Origin: Streptomyces humidus
GTDB taxonomy: Bacteria; Actinomycetota; Actinomycetes; Streptomycetales; Streptomycetaceae
DNA: 64,000 bases
Direction: 5' to 3'
NCBI RefSeq assembly: GCF_014649655.1
Contig: NZ_BMTL01000005.1
Span: 286,976-350,975, forward strand
Positions within the stretch are counted from its first letter, which is position 1. Every line of letters begins with the position of its first letter. The notes below the pieces were generated by a model. It made no database searches. It saw nothing but the letters and a program-made list of their open reading frames with translations, and was not told the origin of the DNA. Shown here one piece after another: positions 34,354 through 43,411 of the stretch. A program made the position numbers and the translations under genes.

Positions 34354-35625
34354 TCAGCGAATCTCCCGTACATGGCCCAGGACCTTCTGGAGCGCGCGGA
34401 CGATGTCGTCGACCGCGTCGAGCGGCGCCAGAAGCACCTCGTGGCCGAAGCTCACCACGCTCTCGTGCACGCGCTTGGCGACCGGAAGGTCGAACCGGAC
34501 GGGATCCACCCGCGCCAGATAGCGGGCGTCGGTGGCGAACCGCCGCCGCGAGGAAGGACGGTGCAGCGGGTTGTCGTTCAGCGGCCGGTGCGTCTGCATC
34601 ACGGCGAAACCCAGCTCGGCGCTGAGCGCGCGGGCGATCAGCTCCACCGGGGCCACCGCCAACGCCTCGTCGGGCAGCCGCACCATGAACCGGTAGTAGG
34701 CGCGGTCGGTGGTGCCGGCGGAGGTCTCCTGAACCGCGAGACCCATCTCGGCGAGCCGGCCGGCCAGATGCTCCGCGGCCCGCGTCCGACGGGAGTTCTG
34801 CCCGTCCAGCAGGGCAAGCTGGTCGAGAAGCACGGCGGCGTGGAACTCCGAGAGGCAGGCGTTGCTGCCCATCAGGCGGCCGGTCTCCTCCAACTCCATC
34901 TCGCCGACGCCCACCGGCTCCTGGCGCAGCACCCGCCCGTCCGCGCGCAGGTGTTCTGCGCGGTTGGCCACCTCCGCGTCATCGGTCACCAGCGCGCCGC
35001 CCTCGCCACAGGTCAACAACTTGCTGCCCTGCATGCTGAACACCCCGGCGGCGCCGAACGCGCCCACCGGCCAGTCCCCGTAACGCGCCCCGTGCGCATG
35101 GGCGCAGTCCTCTATCAGCGGGAGCCCGTGCCGCTGGGCGATGTCCAGCAGGGAGTCCAGGTCCGCCACCGCCGAATAGGCGTGCACCACGGTGATGGCC
35201 CGGGTCCGCTCCGTGATCGCCGCCTCCACGGCCGCCGGATCCAGGCAGTACGTCCGCGGATCGACGTCCACGAGCACCGGCACGGCGTTGACGCCCAGTA
35301 CCGCCGACGCCGACGCCACCCAGGTCAGCCCCGGCACGATCACCTCGTCACCGGCGCCGACCCCGCACGCCTCCAGCCCAACGGCCAGCGCCGCGGACCC
35401 CGTGGCCACCGGCACGCAGTGCGCCGAACGGCAGTAGTCCGCGAAAGCCGCCGCGAATTCCCGTTCGTAGGACTGGCGGCCCTGATATGCGCAACTGATG
35501 GTCCAGCGCCCGCTCGTCAATACGTCCTCGAGGCTTTTCAGTGCACGCTCGCCCGGCTGCGGCCACCGTGGCCACTCCCGGTTCGTGAGGCGCTCTCCAC
35601 CGGAGATCGCCAGAGTGTTTCCCAT
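34354..35625 (-). CDS. stsC: L-glutamine:scyllo-inosose aminotransferase StsC
   Basis: The protein has 423 residues. It is a PLP enzyme of the DegT/DnrJ/EryC1 family. The cofactor lysine is Lys202 in SMQGSKLLTCGEGG, and the phosphate-binding ATGSAAL and the Asp of IEDCAHAHGA are in place. The N-terminus ERLTNREWPRWPQPG is typical of the cyclitol aminotransferases StsC, BtrS and NeoB. It makes scyllo-inosamine, the first amination of the streptidine ring. It is divergent from stsB across a perfect StrR operator, which probably drives both. Confidence 0.92.
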   Translation of the reverse strand: MGNTLAISGGERLTNREWPRWPQPGERALKSLEDVLTSGRWTISCAYQGRQSYEREFAAAFADYCRSAHCVPVATGSAALAVGLEACGVGAGDEVIVPGLTWVASASAVLGVNAVPVLVDVDPRTYCLDPAAVEAAITERTRAITVVHAYSAVADLDSLLDIAQRHGLPLIEDCAHAHGARYGDWPVGAFGAAGVFSMQGSKLLTCGEGGALVTDDAEVANRAEHLRADGRVLRQEPVGVGEMELEETGRLMGSNACLSEFHAAVLLDQLALLDGQNSRRTRAAEHLAGRLAEMGLAVQETSAGTTDRAYYRFMVRLPDEALAVAPVELIARALSAELGFAVMQTHRPLNDNPLHRPSSRRRFATDARYLARVDPVRFDLPVAKRVHESVVSFGHEVLLAPLDAVDDIVRALQKVLGHVREIR

Positions 35626-35737
35626 GATTTGCCCTCGCTTTCGAGAATGCGACGGATGAGGAGGGAATTTACGCACCAGGGTCGGCCGTACGCCACAGCG
35701 TGCGCGGTCGGCCTGAACCGCCTTTGGCTTACTGGGC

Positions 35738-35766
35738 GTTCGACTGAGGAATGCCTGCAGTCGAAC
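35738..35766. promoter_or_regulatory. Perfect StrR operator between stsC and stsB
   Basis: GTTCGACTG (35738-35746), 11 bases and CAGTCGAAC (35758-35766) form an exact inverted repeat and match the StrR consensus in all 18 arm positions. Confidence 0.88.
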
Positions 35767-35924
35767 GGATCGGTACGCTTCGGCCCACCGCGGGCCGTGA
35801 ATCCGGCCGCCTCGCCAGCGGCTTCGTGAACAAAGGCCTTACAGCCGACGCATTCGCGTGGCACCGCGTCGAGATCGACACTTCGCGTCCCCGGCGCATC
35901 GCGCACCAGACGAGGGAGTCACAG

Positions 35925-37448
35925 ATGTCCGGCAATCCCCCCACCGGGCACCGCCCGGTCGGCACGCACCAGGCCACCGGGCCGGGCCTGACCGGTCCCG
36001 TGCCCCGCCGCGCCCGGATCGTGATCGTCGGAGGCGGTCTCGCCGGCGCCGAACTGGCCGGCGCGCTGTCCAGCGAGGGCGCCACGGGCGTCCTGCTCCT
36101 CGAAGCGGGCCCGGTAGCGGGCTTGACCCACATCCACACGACGCACTCGCCGCAACGCGCCACCGAGCTGGTCTTCGCACCCGACAGCGACCCCTACTTC
36201 CACCGCCCTTGGCGCTCCGCCACGCCCCCGCACTACACCGGCATCTCCGGCCTGCGCCGCCGGCTCGGCGGCCGGTCCCTGTACTGGCACGGCGTGGTGC
36301 TGCCGCTGGAGGACTGGGCGCTGCGCGCGCCCGAGTGGCCAGCCTCCATCGTCACGGCCCTGACCGGCGGCGACGGCACGCCCTCCTGGTACGACCGGGT
36401 CACCGCCGACCTGACCAGGTGGAGCGGCGGCGCCTTGTGGGACCCGGCGCTCCCCACCCGCACCGCCTTCGGCGGCGAGGAGTTCCGGCCGCTGCCACGC
36501 GCCTGCCGCCGCACACCGGGCGCCGACCGCTGGGAGGCGTACACCGCCTTCGACGCCTGGCGCGACGCCGACGGCCGCACCGGCCCGCCGCCCGGCGTCT
36601 CGGCCCGCTGCGACACCGAGGCGCTCGCCGTGGACGTAGGCGGCGGACGCGCCCGAGGCGTGGTGGTGCGCGCCGCCGACGGCAGTGTCACCACGGTCGC
36701 CGCGGACACCGTGGTGCTGTGCGCGGGCGCCGTGGAGAGCACCCGGCTCGCCGCCCACGCCCTCACCGCGGCCGACGTCCTGCCCGAGCCCAGACTGGGC
36801 GGGCTCGCCGACCACATCGTGCAGGGCTTCGTGGTGCGGCTGCCCGCCGACCGGCTGCCCCCGCCCGGCTCGTACCACGTCCCCACCGACCCGGTGCTGC
36901 GTTCCTACCTGCGGATGGACGTGCACCCCGACGGCCCCGGCCGGGCCCTGCTCGACGTACGCGTCACAGGAGAGCAACTTCCCAACCCGGACAGCGTCGT
37001 CGAGTGCGAGGTCTCCGGCTCCCGCCCCGGACCGGCGAAGGTGAGCACCGAACTGCTGCCCGAGGACCGCAAGCTGATCGCCGCCCAGCGCGATCTGCTG
37101 CGCGACTTCTGGGCCACGGCCGCCGCCGAGACCGGAGCGCCCAAAACCCCGCTGGAGTTCACCGACTTCGGCGACGCCGACCGGGACAACACCCGGGTGC
37201 TGCCCGATCGCACCCGTGCCCAGTCGGCGAGCCGGCCCGAGAGCTGGACGAGCCTGCTCGGCACCGAGGACCATGAGGGCGGCAGCCTGCCGCTCGGGCG
37301 GCTGCTCGACGACCGCCACGCCTTCACCGCCCTGCCCGGCCTGTACGCCGCCGGGCCCGCTGTCTTCCCCCGGCTCGGCGCAGCCAACCCCTCCCTCACG
37401 GCCATCGCGCTCTCCCGCCGGCTCGCCGGACTGCTCGCCGCCGCCTGA
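35925..37448 (+). CDS. stsB: FAD-dependent GMC-type oxidoreductase StsB
   Basis: The protein has 507 residues. It binds dinucleotide through RIVIVGGGLAGAELAGAL near residue 28, with LLLEAG after the second strand. The C-terminus has the GMC signature region AAGPAVFPRLGAANPSLTAI. It is related to FAD dehydrogenases of aminoglycoside clusters. The proposed role is oxidation of N-amidino-scyllo-inosamine for the second transamination. The frame is open further upstream, but the ATG at 35925 clears the operator and has GAGGGAG ahead. stsA follows 60 bases later. Confidence 0.8.
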   Translation: MSGNPPTGHRPVGTHQATGPGLTGPVPRRARIVIVGGGLAGAELAGALSSEGATGVLLLEAGPVAGLTHIHTTHSPQRATELVFAPDSDPYFHRPWRSATPPHYTGISGLRRRLGGRSLYWHGVVLPLEDWALRAPEWPASIVTALTGGDGTPSWYDRVTADLTRWSGGALWDPALPTRTAFGGEEFRPLPRACRRTPGADRWEAYTAFDAWRDADGRTGPPPGVSARCDTEALAVDVGGGRARGVVVRAADGSVTTVAADTVVLCAGAVESTRLAAHALTAADVLPEPRLGGLADHIVQGFVVRLPADRLPPPGSYHVPTDPVLRSYLRMDVHPDGPGRALLDVRVTGEQLPNPDSVVECEVSGSRPGPAKVSTELLPEDRKLIAAQRDLLRDFWATAAAETGAPKTPLEFTDFGDADRDNTRVLPDRTRAQSASRPESWTSLLGTEDHEGGSLPLGRLLDDRHAFTALPGLYAAGPAVFPRLGAANPSLTAIALSRRLAGLLAAA

Positions 37449-37508
37449 CGTCCGCCGCCCGTCCGGGCGACACGCACCGCCACCCCCGCCGACCCAGGAG
37501 GTTCCACC

Positions 37509-38747
37509 GTGCCGGGCCCCGGATACCGCTTCTTCGGCGCGGAGGAACGCGCCAACGTCATGGCCGTCCTCGACCGCTGGCAGACCGACTGTGAGGTGTT
37601 CGACGACCCCGGCGAGGGGGAGTGGGTCCGCCGCTTCGAGGAGGCCGCCGCCGAGCGCTTCGGCGCCGCGCACTGCCTCGGCGTCAACAGCGGCACGTCC
37701 GCCCTCGTCGCCGCCCTGGTCGGGCTCGGCATCGGACCCGGTGACGAGGTCGTCGTGCCCGGCTACATGTTCGTCGCGTCGATCGCCGCCGTCCTCCACT
37801 GCGGCGCCGACGTGGTGCTGGCCGAGGTCGACGAGTCGCTCACCCTGGACCCGGCCGACGTGCGCGCCAGGATCACCCCACGCACCCGCGCGATCATGCC
37901 CGTGCACATGCTGGGCGCACCCGCGGACCTGGCGGCCCTGCGCGCCCTGGCCGACGAGCACGGACTGCACCTGCTGGAGGACTGCGCGCAGAGCGCGGGC
38001 GGCAGCTACCGGGGCAGGCCCCTCGGCACCTGGGGCAGCGCCGGCACCTTCTCGCTCAACCACTACAAGGTGATCACGGCGCTGCAGGGTGGGTTCGTGC
38101 TCACCGACGACCCGAAGGTCTTCCAGCGCGCGTACTCCTTCCACGACCAGGGCTGGTTCCCTTACCGCCAGGACCACGGCGACGGCGACCTGCTGCTCGG
38201 CATGAACCTGGGCCTCGGCGAACTGCAGGCCGCCGTCGCGCACGCCCAGCTCGGCAAGCTCGACCTCGTCCTCGACCGGGTACGGGACGTCAAACGCCGC
38301 CTGGTCGAGGCGATCGGCGACCTGCCCGGAGCACGGCCGAGGACCCTGCACGACCCGGCCGGGGAGTGCGGCACGACGGCCGTGTACGTCTTCGACGACG
38401 TCCGGCACGCCCGGGACGTCGCCGACCGGCTCGGCAGCCGTACGCTCGTGGAATCGCCGACGCACTACTACGGAGCCCTGCCCGCGCTCACCGCGTTCAG
38501 CCGTGGCGACCACTCCACAGTGCCGTTCCGCGCGCCCGGCGGCGCCCCAGTTCCCCGGCCCTTCGAGCCGGGTCTGCTGCCCCGGACCGACAGCGTCCTC
38601 GCCCGCTCCGTCGCCCTGGCCACCGGCGTCTCGGACAGCTACCTCGGAGCCGGCTTCGGGGTCCACCCGGGCTCCACGCAGGCCGAGATCGAGCAGGCGG
38701 CCGACACATTCCGGCGTGCGGTCAAGGGGGAGACGACCAAGGCCTGA
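37509..38747 (+). CDS. stsA: DegT-type aminotransferase StsA
   Basis: The protein has 412 residues from a GTG with CAGGAGG upstream. It is a DegT/DnrJ/EryC1 aminotransferase with Lys187 in FSLNHYKVITALQGG and the partner Asp in LLEDCAQSAGG. The HYK context differs from StsC and fits the second, guanidino-inosose-type aminotransferase of the streptidine branch. It is co-transcribed with stsB, which would supply its keto substrate. A bidirectional hairpin follows. Confidence 0.82.
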   Translation: MPGPGYRFFGAEERANVMAVLDRWQTDCEVFDDPGEGEWVRRFEEAAAERFGAAHCLGVNSGTSALVAALVGLGIGPGDEVVVPGYMFVASIAAVLHCGADVVLAEVDESLTLDPADVRARITPRTRAIMPVHMLGAPADLAALRALADEHGLHLLEDCAQSAGGSYRGRPLGTWGSAGTFSLNHYKVITALQGGFVLTDDPKVFQRAYSFHDQGWFPYRQDHGDGDLLLGMNLGLGELQAAVAHAQLGKLDLVLDRVRDVKRRLVEAIGDLPGARPRTLHDPAGECGTTAVYVFDDVRHARDVADRLGSRTLVESPTHYYGALPALTAFSRGDHSTVPFRAPGGAPVPRPFEPGLLPRTDSVLARSVALATGVSDSYLGAGFGVHPGSTQAEIEQAADTFRRAVKGETTKA

Positions 38748-38757
38748 ACGAACGGGC

Positions 38758-38787
38758 GCGGTCACCCGGGATCCCCGCGGTGACCGC
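38758..38787. terminator. Bidirectional terminator between stsA and strO
   Basis: A perfect 9-bp stem (38758-38766 with 38779-38787) and a 12-base loop sit between the two convergent stops. Confidence 0.65.
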
Positions 38788-38828
38788 GACCACTGTCGTG
38801 ACGGTGACCGAAGCGCTACCGGCGGGCC

Positions 38829-39602
38829 TCAGCCGACCGTTTCCCGCAACAGCTGGAACAGTTCGGGTGCGACGCCCCGCGCGGCGTAGACCAGCCAACG
38901 GCCGTCCAGCCGGGCGCCGCCGCACAGGTCGTCGACGCGTCCCTGAGCCTCCGCGACCAGCAGGGCGGCCGGGGCCCGGTCCCAGACGTGACCGCCCTCG
39001 TCGATGACCGCGTCGACCCGGCCCTCCAACAGGTCGGCGACCGCACACACCGGGGATTCGGTCCACCGCACCCGGTTCCGCAGCGGCTCGACGGGTGAGT
39101 CCGGCATCAGGAAGCCGCCGACCCGGGCATCAGCAAGGGACATGGCCCCTCCCAGGATCCGCAGCGGACGCGACGTCGAGAGCGGTTCGCGCCGGGCGGA
39201 CGCGAATGCTCCTCCGCCCCGCGAGGCCCACCAGCGCACGCCCTCGGTGGGCCGGCTCAGGACGGCGACCCGCAGCTCACCTTCGGCTTCCAGGGCGACA
39301 TGGGTCCCCCAGTCCCGCCCGCCCGCGAGAAACGGGACGGTGCCGTCGATGGGATCCAGGATCCAGCGGCGGTGCGAGGCGCCGCCGAGCGCGCCGCACT
39401 CCTCGCTCAGCACCGCGTCACCCGGGCGTTCCTCCGCCAACACCGCCAGCAGGGCCTTCTCCACCGCGAGGTCGGCCTCGCTCACCGGGCTGCCGTCGTC
39501 CTTGTGCCGTACGGCCGGCTGCCGTTCGAAGTAATCCAGCGCCAGCGAATCCGCCAGGTCCACGAGCCGGTGTGCGAGCCGTATATCGCCGTCATTCTCC
39601 AT
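38829..39602 (-). CDS. strO: Inositol-monophosphatase-family phosphatase StrO
   Basis: The protein has 257 residues. The family metal site is clear: SEADLAVEKALL, EECGALG, then ILDPIDGTVPFLAGG, and a C-terminal GGHVWDRAPAALLVAEAQG. StrO is assigned as the phosphatase giving myo-inositol, or a dephosphorylation in the streptidine branch. The ATG at 39602 gives the family's usual length. It diverges from strN. Confidence 0.85.
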   Translation of the reverse strand: MENDGDIRLAHRLVDLADSLALDYFERQPAVRHKDDGSPVSEADLAVEKALLAVLAEERPGDAVLSEECGALGGASHRRWILDPIDGTVPFLAGGRDWGTHVALEAEGELRVAVLSRPTEGVRWWASRGGGAFASARREPLSTSRPLRILGGAMSLADARVGGFLMPDSPVEPLRNRVRWTESPVCAVADLLEGRVDAVIDEGGHVWDRAPAALLVAEAQGRVDDLCGGARLDGRWLVYAARGVAPELFQLLRETVG

Positions 39603-39681
39603 CGGGCCACCATAGCCATCCGGTCGACCCGCGAACCGCCGGCCACGCCGCACATTCGTCATCTACGCATTCCGGCATCGG

Positions 39682-39705
39682 CAGTTGAACGCCTCGCAGG
39701 TGAAC
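39682..39705. promoter_or_regulatory. Two StrR half-sites between strO and strN
   Basis: CAGTTGAAC (39682-39690) and CAGGTGAAC (39697-39705) each match one arm of the StrR operator, in the same orientation and without a matching left arm at the right distance. Weak or partial binding is possible. Confidence 0.3.
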
Positions 39706-39767
39706 GATCCCTGCTTGAACACGTATTGGGGAAGCCCGGCAGTCGGTCCGCGATGTTAACCTCTGGC

Positions 39768-40700
39768 ATGCTCTTGGAGAACACGCTCGTGGAACGCCGG
39801 AGCCTGCTCCGGCTTGTCGAGGAGAACTTCCAGGAATTCGTACCCGGCGCCCGGGAAATGCCCGAGCCGGAATTCTTTCCGCTCGGCGAGGACAGCTGGT
39901 CGTACCGGATGGGGCCGTTGTGGATCAGCGTCCGCAGAGATCTGGACGGTCATTTCCCGGGCGCCTATGAAATTGCGCTCCTGTTACGCGAGAGCGGAAA
40001 GAGCTATGTCCTCGCTCCGCTGCCCGGCCGGAACGGCCACGTCGTCCACCGCATCGGCGACTTCCCCGTCGTGGTGTTCCCCTACGTGGAGCACGCCGCC
40101 GCCGGCCCCAAGTCGCCCACCGCCGGGCAGATCGAGCTGCTGGTGCGGCAGCTGCGCGAGGTGCACGCCTTCGACCCGCCCGCCTCCCGGCCGGTCGACG
40201 TCCCCACCGAGGACTTCCACTTCCCCTTCGACAACGATCTCGACAAGGCACTGGAGGCGGCGCAGGACGGTGCGACCGCGCGGTGCGGCCCGTACGGCCC
40301 CCTGCTGGCCGACCTGGTCGCCCGCAACGGCGACCACCTCGCCGCGCTGCGGGAGGAGGCCGCCTCGGTGGCCGCCCGTTGCACCGCGCTCTGGCGCGGC
40401 GAACGGCCTGCGCTCACCCACGGCGACCCCAGCCTGTCGAACGTCGTGTTCGGGCGGGGCGTGGACATCATCGACTGGGGCGGCGCGATGTGGGCCCCGC
40501 CGGAGCGCGACTGGGCCGCGCTGAGCCGGGTGTTCGGCACCGCACCCGAGGGACGCCCGGAGTTCCTGCGGTTCTACGAGCTGCGCTGGACGCTCGCGGA
40601 GATCGCCGAATACGGGAGCCGGTTCACCGGCCCCCACACCGGCGATGCCGACGATCACGCCATGTGGGACCGGCTGCAGCGGTACCTCCCGCCGCCCTGA
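39768..40700 (+). CDS. strN: Phosphotransferase StrN
   Basis: The protein has 310 residues. It has an APH/choline-kinase fold with the catalytic loop LTHGDPSLSNVVFGRG and the metal Asp in DIIDWGGAMWAPPERDWAAL. StrN is the presumed ATP:scyllo-inosamine 4-phosphotransferase of the streptidine branch. An alternative ATG lies five codons upstream (39753). No clear ribosome binding site precedes either. strB2 follows 62 bases later, so strN-strB2-strM form a transcription unit. Confidence 0.78.
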   Translation: MLLENTLVERRSLLRLVEENFQEFVPGAREMPEPEFFPLGEDSWSYRMGPLWISVRRDLDGHFPGAYEIALLLRESGKSYVLAPLPGRNGHVVHRIGDFPVVVFPYVEHAAAGPKSPTAGQIELLVRQLREVHAFDPPASRPVDVPTEDFHFPFDNDLDKALEAAQDGATARCGPYGPLLADLVARNGDHLAALREEAASVAARCTALWRGERPALTHGDPSLSNVVFGRGVDIIDWGGAMWAPPERDWAALSRVFGTAPEGRPEFLRFYELRWTLAEIAEYGSRFTGPHTGDADDHAMWDRLQRYLPPP

Positions 40701-40762
40701 CTCGCGGCGCACCACCCTCGTGACCGCCCGCCACCTTGACCGACTCATACCGAAGGACCGCC

Positions 40763-41632
40763 GTGAGCCAGGTGAGCGTCCACCACGAATGGGACCCGTT
40801 GCAGGAAGCCGTCGTGGGCACGGTCCTCGGCGGCCGGACACCGCCCGCTCGCCCGGACGTCCGGGCGCCCGCCCACGCGGGGAACATCCGGCCCGCGCAC
40901 CCGCGTCAACTCGGCCCGCACCCATGGCCCGACCGGGCCCTGCGCGAGACCGAGGACCAACTGGACGAGCTGTGCGAGGAGTTGCGCGGCCTCGACGTGA
41001 CCGTTCGCCGCTGCCGCGACCGCACATCCCGCGTGCGGACGCCCGGCGACCGCAGCCACGCCCACCGCCCGTGGGCCGGGCGGGTCGCCGTCGGCCGGCG
41101 CCTCGTCGAGGCCCCCGCCGCAGGACACGTGGTGCGGCTCGGCGCCGACCTCCTGTACCTGGACTGCGGTGGCGGCGCGCCGGCCGCCGGCCGGCTCGCC
41201 GCCGCCGCGGGCGACACCTACACCGTCCACCACTGCCGCGGCCTGGCCGGCGACCCCGACTCCACCCGGCTCGACCCGGTCCTGATCCCGCTGCGCCCCG
41301 GCCTGGTCCTGGTCAACCCCTCGCGGGTGACCGACGACAACCTGCCGCCGCCGCTGCGCTCCTGGCGGCGGATCGACTGCCCCGAGCCGGTCGCTCTCGG
41401 CTACGCCGGGGACGTGCCGCGCTGCTCGGTGTGGATCGGGATGAGCGTGCTGGTGGTCCGGCCGGGCCTCGTCATCGCCGAAGCACGTCAGCGCGAGTTG
41501 CTGCGCGTGCTCGAGCAGCACGGCATCGACGTCCTGCCGCTGCGCCTCACCCACGCCCGGATGCTCCGCGGCGGCTTCCACGACGTCGTCCTCGACCTGC
41601 GCAGGACCGGGCCGCGCACGTGCGGCATCTGA
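40763..41632 (+). CDS. strB2: Degenerate amidinotransferase paralogue StrB2
   Basis: The protein has 289 residues against 348 for StrB1. It follows StrB1 at both ends (HHEWDPLQEAVVGT; IPLRPGLVLVNPSRV; CSVWIGMSVLVVRPG; LDLRRTG). All three catalytic residues are changed: Asp179 to Ala119, His227 to Arg169 and Cys332 to Asp274. A block of about 58 residues before the Asp is lost. It therefore cannot form the amidino-Cys intermediate. The frame is intact with AAGGA before the GTG, so the protein may be kept as a partner or be decaying. Confidence 0.8.
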   Translation: MSQVSVHHEWDPLQEAVVGTVLGGRTPPARPDVRAPAHAGNIRPAHPRQLGPHPWPDRALRETEDQLDELCEELRGLDVTVRRCRDRTSRVRTPGDRSHAHRPWAGRVAVGRRLVEAPAAGHVVRLGADLLYLDCGGGAPAAGRLAAAAGDTYTVHHCRGLAGDPDSTRLDPVLIPLRPGLVLVNPSRVTDDNLPPPLRSWRRIDCPEPVALGYAGDVPRCSVWIGMSVLVVRPGLVIAEARQRELLRVLEQHGIDVLPLRLTHARMLRGGFHDVVLDLRRTGPRTCGI

Positions 41633-41707
41633 ACCGCCGAAGCAGTTCCGTCCTCTCCCGTCCCCTCGGATCTTCACAGTCCCCCGACTCTTTGCAAGGA
41701 GGCGCGA

Positions 41708-42310
41708 ATGCGTCCGCTGAGTGTGCCCGGTGCCTGGCTGTCGAGGACCCGGGCGTTCGCCGACGACCGAGGCGAGTTCCAGGAGCTCTACAGCGCCCGG
41801 GAGCTGAGCGGGACGCTCGGCTACGAGCCCACGGTCGCCCAGATCAACCGCTCGGTCTCGCGGCGCGGTGTGCTGCGGGGTGTGCACTTCGCCCAGATGC
41901 CGCCCAGCCAGGCCAAGTACGTCACCTGTCTCAGCGGGGCCGTCCTGGACGTGGTGGTCGACGTCCGCGTCGGCTCGCCCGCCTTCGGCACGTGGGAGGC
42001 GGTGACGCTCGACGACCCGCGCCACAGCCTGTACGTGGAGGCCGGGCTCGGCCACGCGTTCATGGCGCTCACCGACGACACCGTCGTCGTCTACCTCACC
42101 TCGCGGGGCTACGCCCCCGGTCGCGAGCACGCGGTGCACCCGCGCGACCCCGAACTCGGCATCAAATGGCCCGGCGACATCGAGCCCGTCCTCTCCGACA
42201 AGGACCGCAAGGCCCCCGGGCTCAGCGAGGCGCGCCGATGCGGGCTGCTGCCCTCCTACGACGACTGCGTCGCCTTCCATCGCTCCCTGCGCGAGCATGC
42301 CGCGGTCTGA
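41708..42310 (+). CDS. strM: dTDP-4-dehydrorhamnose 3,5-epimerase StrM
   Basis: The protein has 200 residues. It is an RmlC-type cupin with the catalytic His in VLRGVHFAQMPPSQ, then YVTCLSGAVLDVVVDVRVGS and a C-terminal LSDKDRKAPGL. It epimerises dTDP-4-keto-6-deoxyglucose on the way to dTDP-dihydrostreptose. AAGGAGG stands 6 bases before the ATG, the best ribosome binding site in the area. It is the last gene of the strN-strB2-strM unit and convergent to strL. Confidence 0.9.
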   Translation: MRPLSVPGAWLSRTRAFADDRGEFQELYSARELSGTLGYEPTVAQINRSVSRRGVLRGVHFAQMPPSQAKYVTCLSGAVLDVVVDVRVGSPAFGTWEAVTLDDPRHSLYVEAGLGHAFMALTDDTVVVYLTSRGYAPGREHAVHPRDPELGIKWPGDIEPVLSDKDRKAPGLSEARRCGLLPSYDDCVAFHRSLREHAAV

Positions 42311-42405
42311 CCGGCAGGGCCTGACCTGTCAATTGGTCTGATCACAAGCGTTGTTGCGGCGGCCACAGCCGGGACGCGCACTCGGCGCCGAAACGCCCTC
42401 GGGGC

Positions 42406-43317
42406 TCAGGGCCGGGGCAGCGCCGAACGCCCCGCGGCCGCGTACAGGGCGGGGAAGGCCTCCGCCAGTGCGTCGTTCCACTCCCGCATCGGCTCCAGCC
42501 CGGCCTCCCGCCACCGTGCGTGCCCGAGGACGCTGTAGCCCGGCCGGCCGGCCGGCCGGGCCAGCGCCCGCGTGGTGGTGGGCCGTATCCGGCCGGGATC
42601 GGCGCCCAGCAGCCGGAACGTCTCGCGGGCCAGGGCGTACCAGGTGGTGTCGCCCGAGTTGGTCGCGTGGTAGACCCCGCCGGGCGCGCCCGCCAGCGCC
42701 GCGCCGCCCAGGGCCGCCAGACGTTCGGCCACGTCCGCGGTCCAGGTCGGCTGTCCGCGCTGGTCGTCCACGACGTGCACGGTGTCCCGCTCCGCCTCCA
42801 GGCGCATCATCGTGGCCACGAAGTTGGAGCCCCCCGCTCCGTAGAGCCACGCCGTGCGCACGACGTACCCGGTGTCCGGCAGGGTGTCGAGCACAGCGCG
42901 CTCCCCGGTCCGTTTCGTGACCCCGTACACGGTCGCCGGTCCCGTCGGGTCGTCCTCCTGGTACGGCCGCTTCGCCGTGCCGGCGAACACATAGTCGGTG
43001 GACACCTGGAGCAGTACGGCTCCCAGAAGGCTGCAGGCCCGCGCGAGATGGCGCGGGCCGTCTCCGTTGACCGCCATCGCTCGCGACGGCTCGGCCTCCG
43101 CCGCGTCCACCGCCGTCCACGCCGCGCAGTTCACGACCACGGCCGGCCGGTGCAGGGCGAGAACGGACCGCACGGCGTCCTCGTCGGTGATGTCGAGGGC
43201 GTCGCGGCCGAGCGCGGTCACGGCGGCTCCCCGCCGGGCGAGCACGTGGGTGAGATCGCGCCCCAGCATGCCGGACGCACCGGTGACGAGCCACCGCGGG
43301 CGGGGGGACGGGGACAT
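42406..43317 (-). CDS. strL: dTDP-dihydrostreptose synthase StrL (RmlD family)
   Basis: The protein has 303 residues. It is an extended SDR with TGASGMLGRDL at the N-terminus, VVNCAAWTAVDAAE, STDYVFAG and YGVTKRTGE (the YxxxK pair). In streptomycin producers StrL reduces the 3,5-epimerised 4-ketohexose and contracts it to dihydrostreptose. The ATG at 43317 matches the family's first strand. It is the third gene of the strD-strE-strL unit. Confidence 0.88.
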   Translation of the reverse strand: MSPSPRPRWLVTGASGMLGRDLTHVLARRGAAVTALGRDALDITDEDAVRSVLALHRPAVVVNCAAWTAVDAAEAEPSRAMAVNGDGPRHLARACSLLGAVLLQVSTDYVFAGTAKRPYQEDDPTGPATVYGVTKRTGERAVLDTLPDTGYVVRTAWLYGAGGSNFVATMMRLEAERDTVHVVDDQRGQPTWTADVAERLAALGGAALAGAPGGVYHATNSGDTTWYALARETFRLLGADPGRIRPTTTRALARPAGRPGYSVLGHARWREAGLEPMREWNDALAEAFPALYAAAGRSALPRP

Positions 43318-43411
43318 GGAATCGGTCTCCGAGGGGTGCGTGCCGGGCGTCGGTGCGGCGGGCCTGCCGCCAGGGGTGTCGTACGGATCGGACGAGGCGT
43401 GAATCCGGGTG

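Noticed and set aside
35919..38765. 948-codon minus-strand frame across stsB and stsA
   Set aside because: It is a shadow frame created by GC-rich codons; its translation is low-complexity Gly/Val/Arg.
39682..39705. Full StrR operator between strO and strN
   Set aside because: Only same-direction half-sites occur; the left arms at the 11-base distance do not match.
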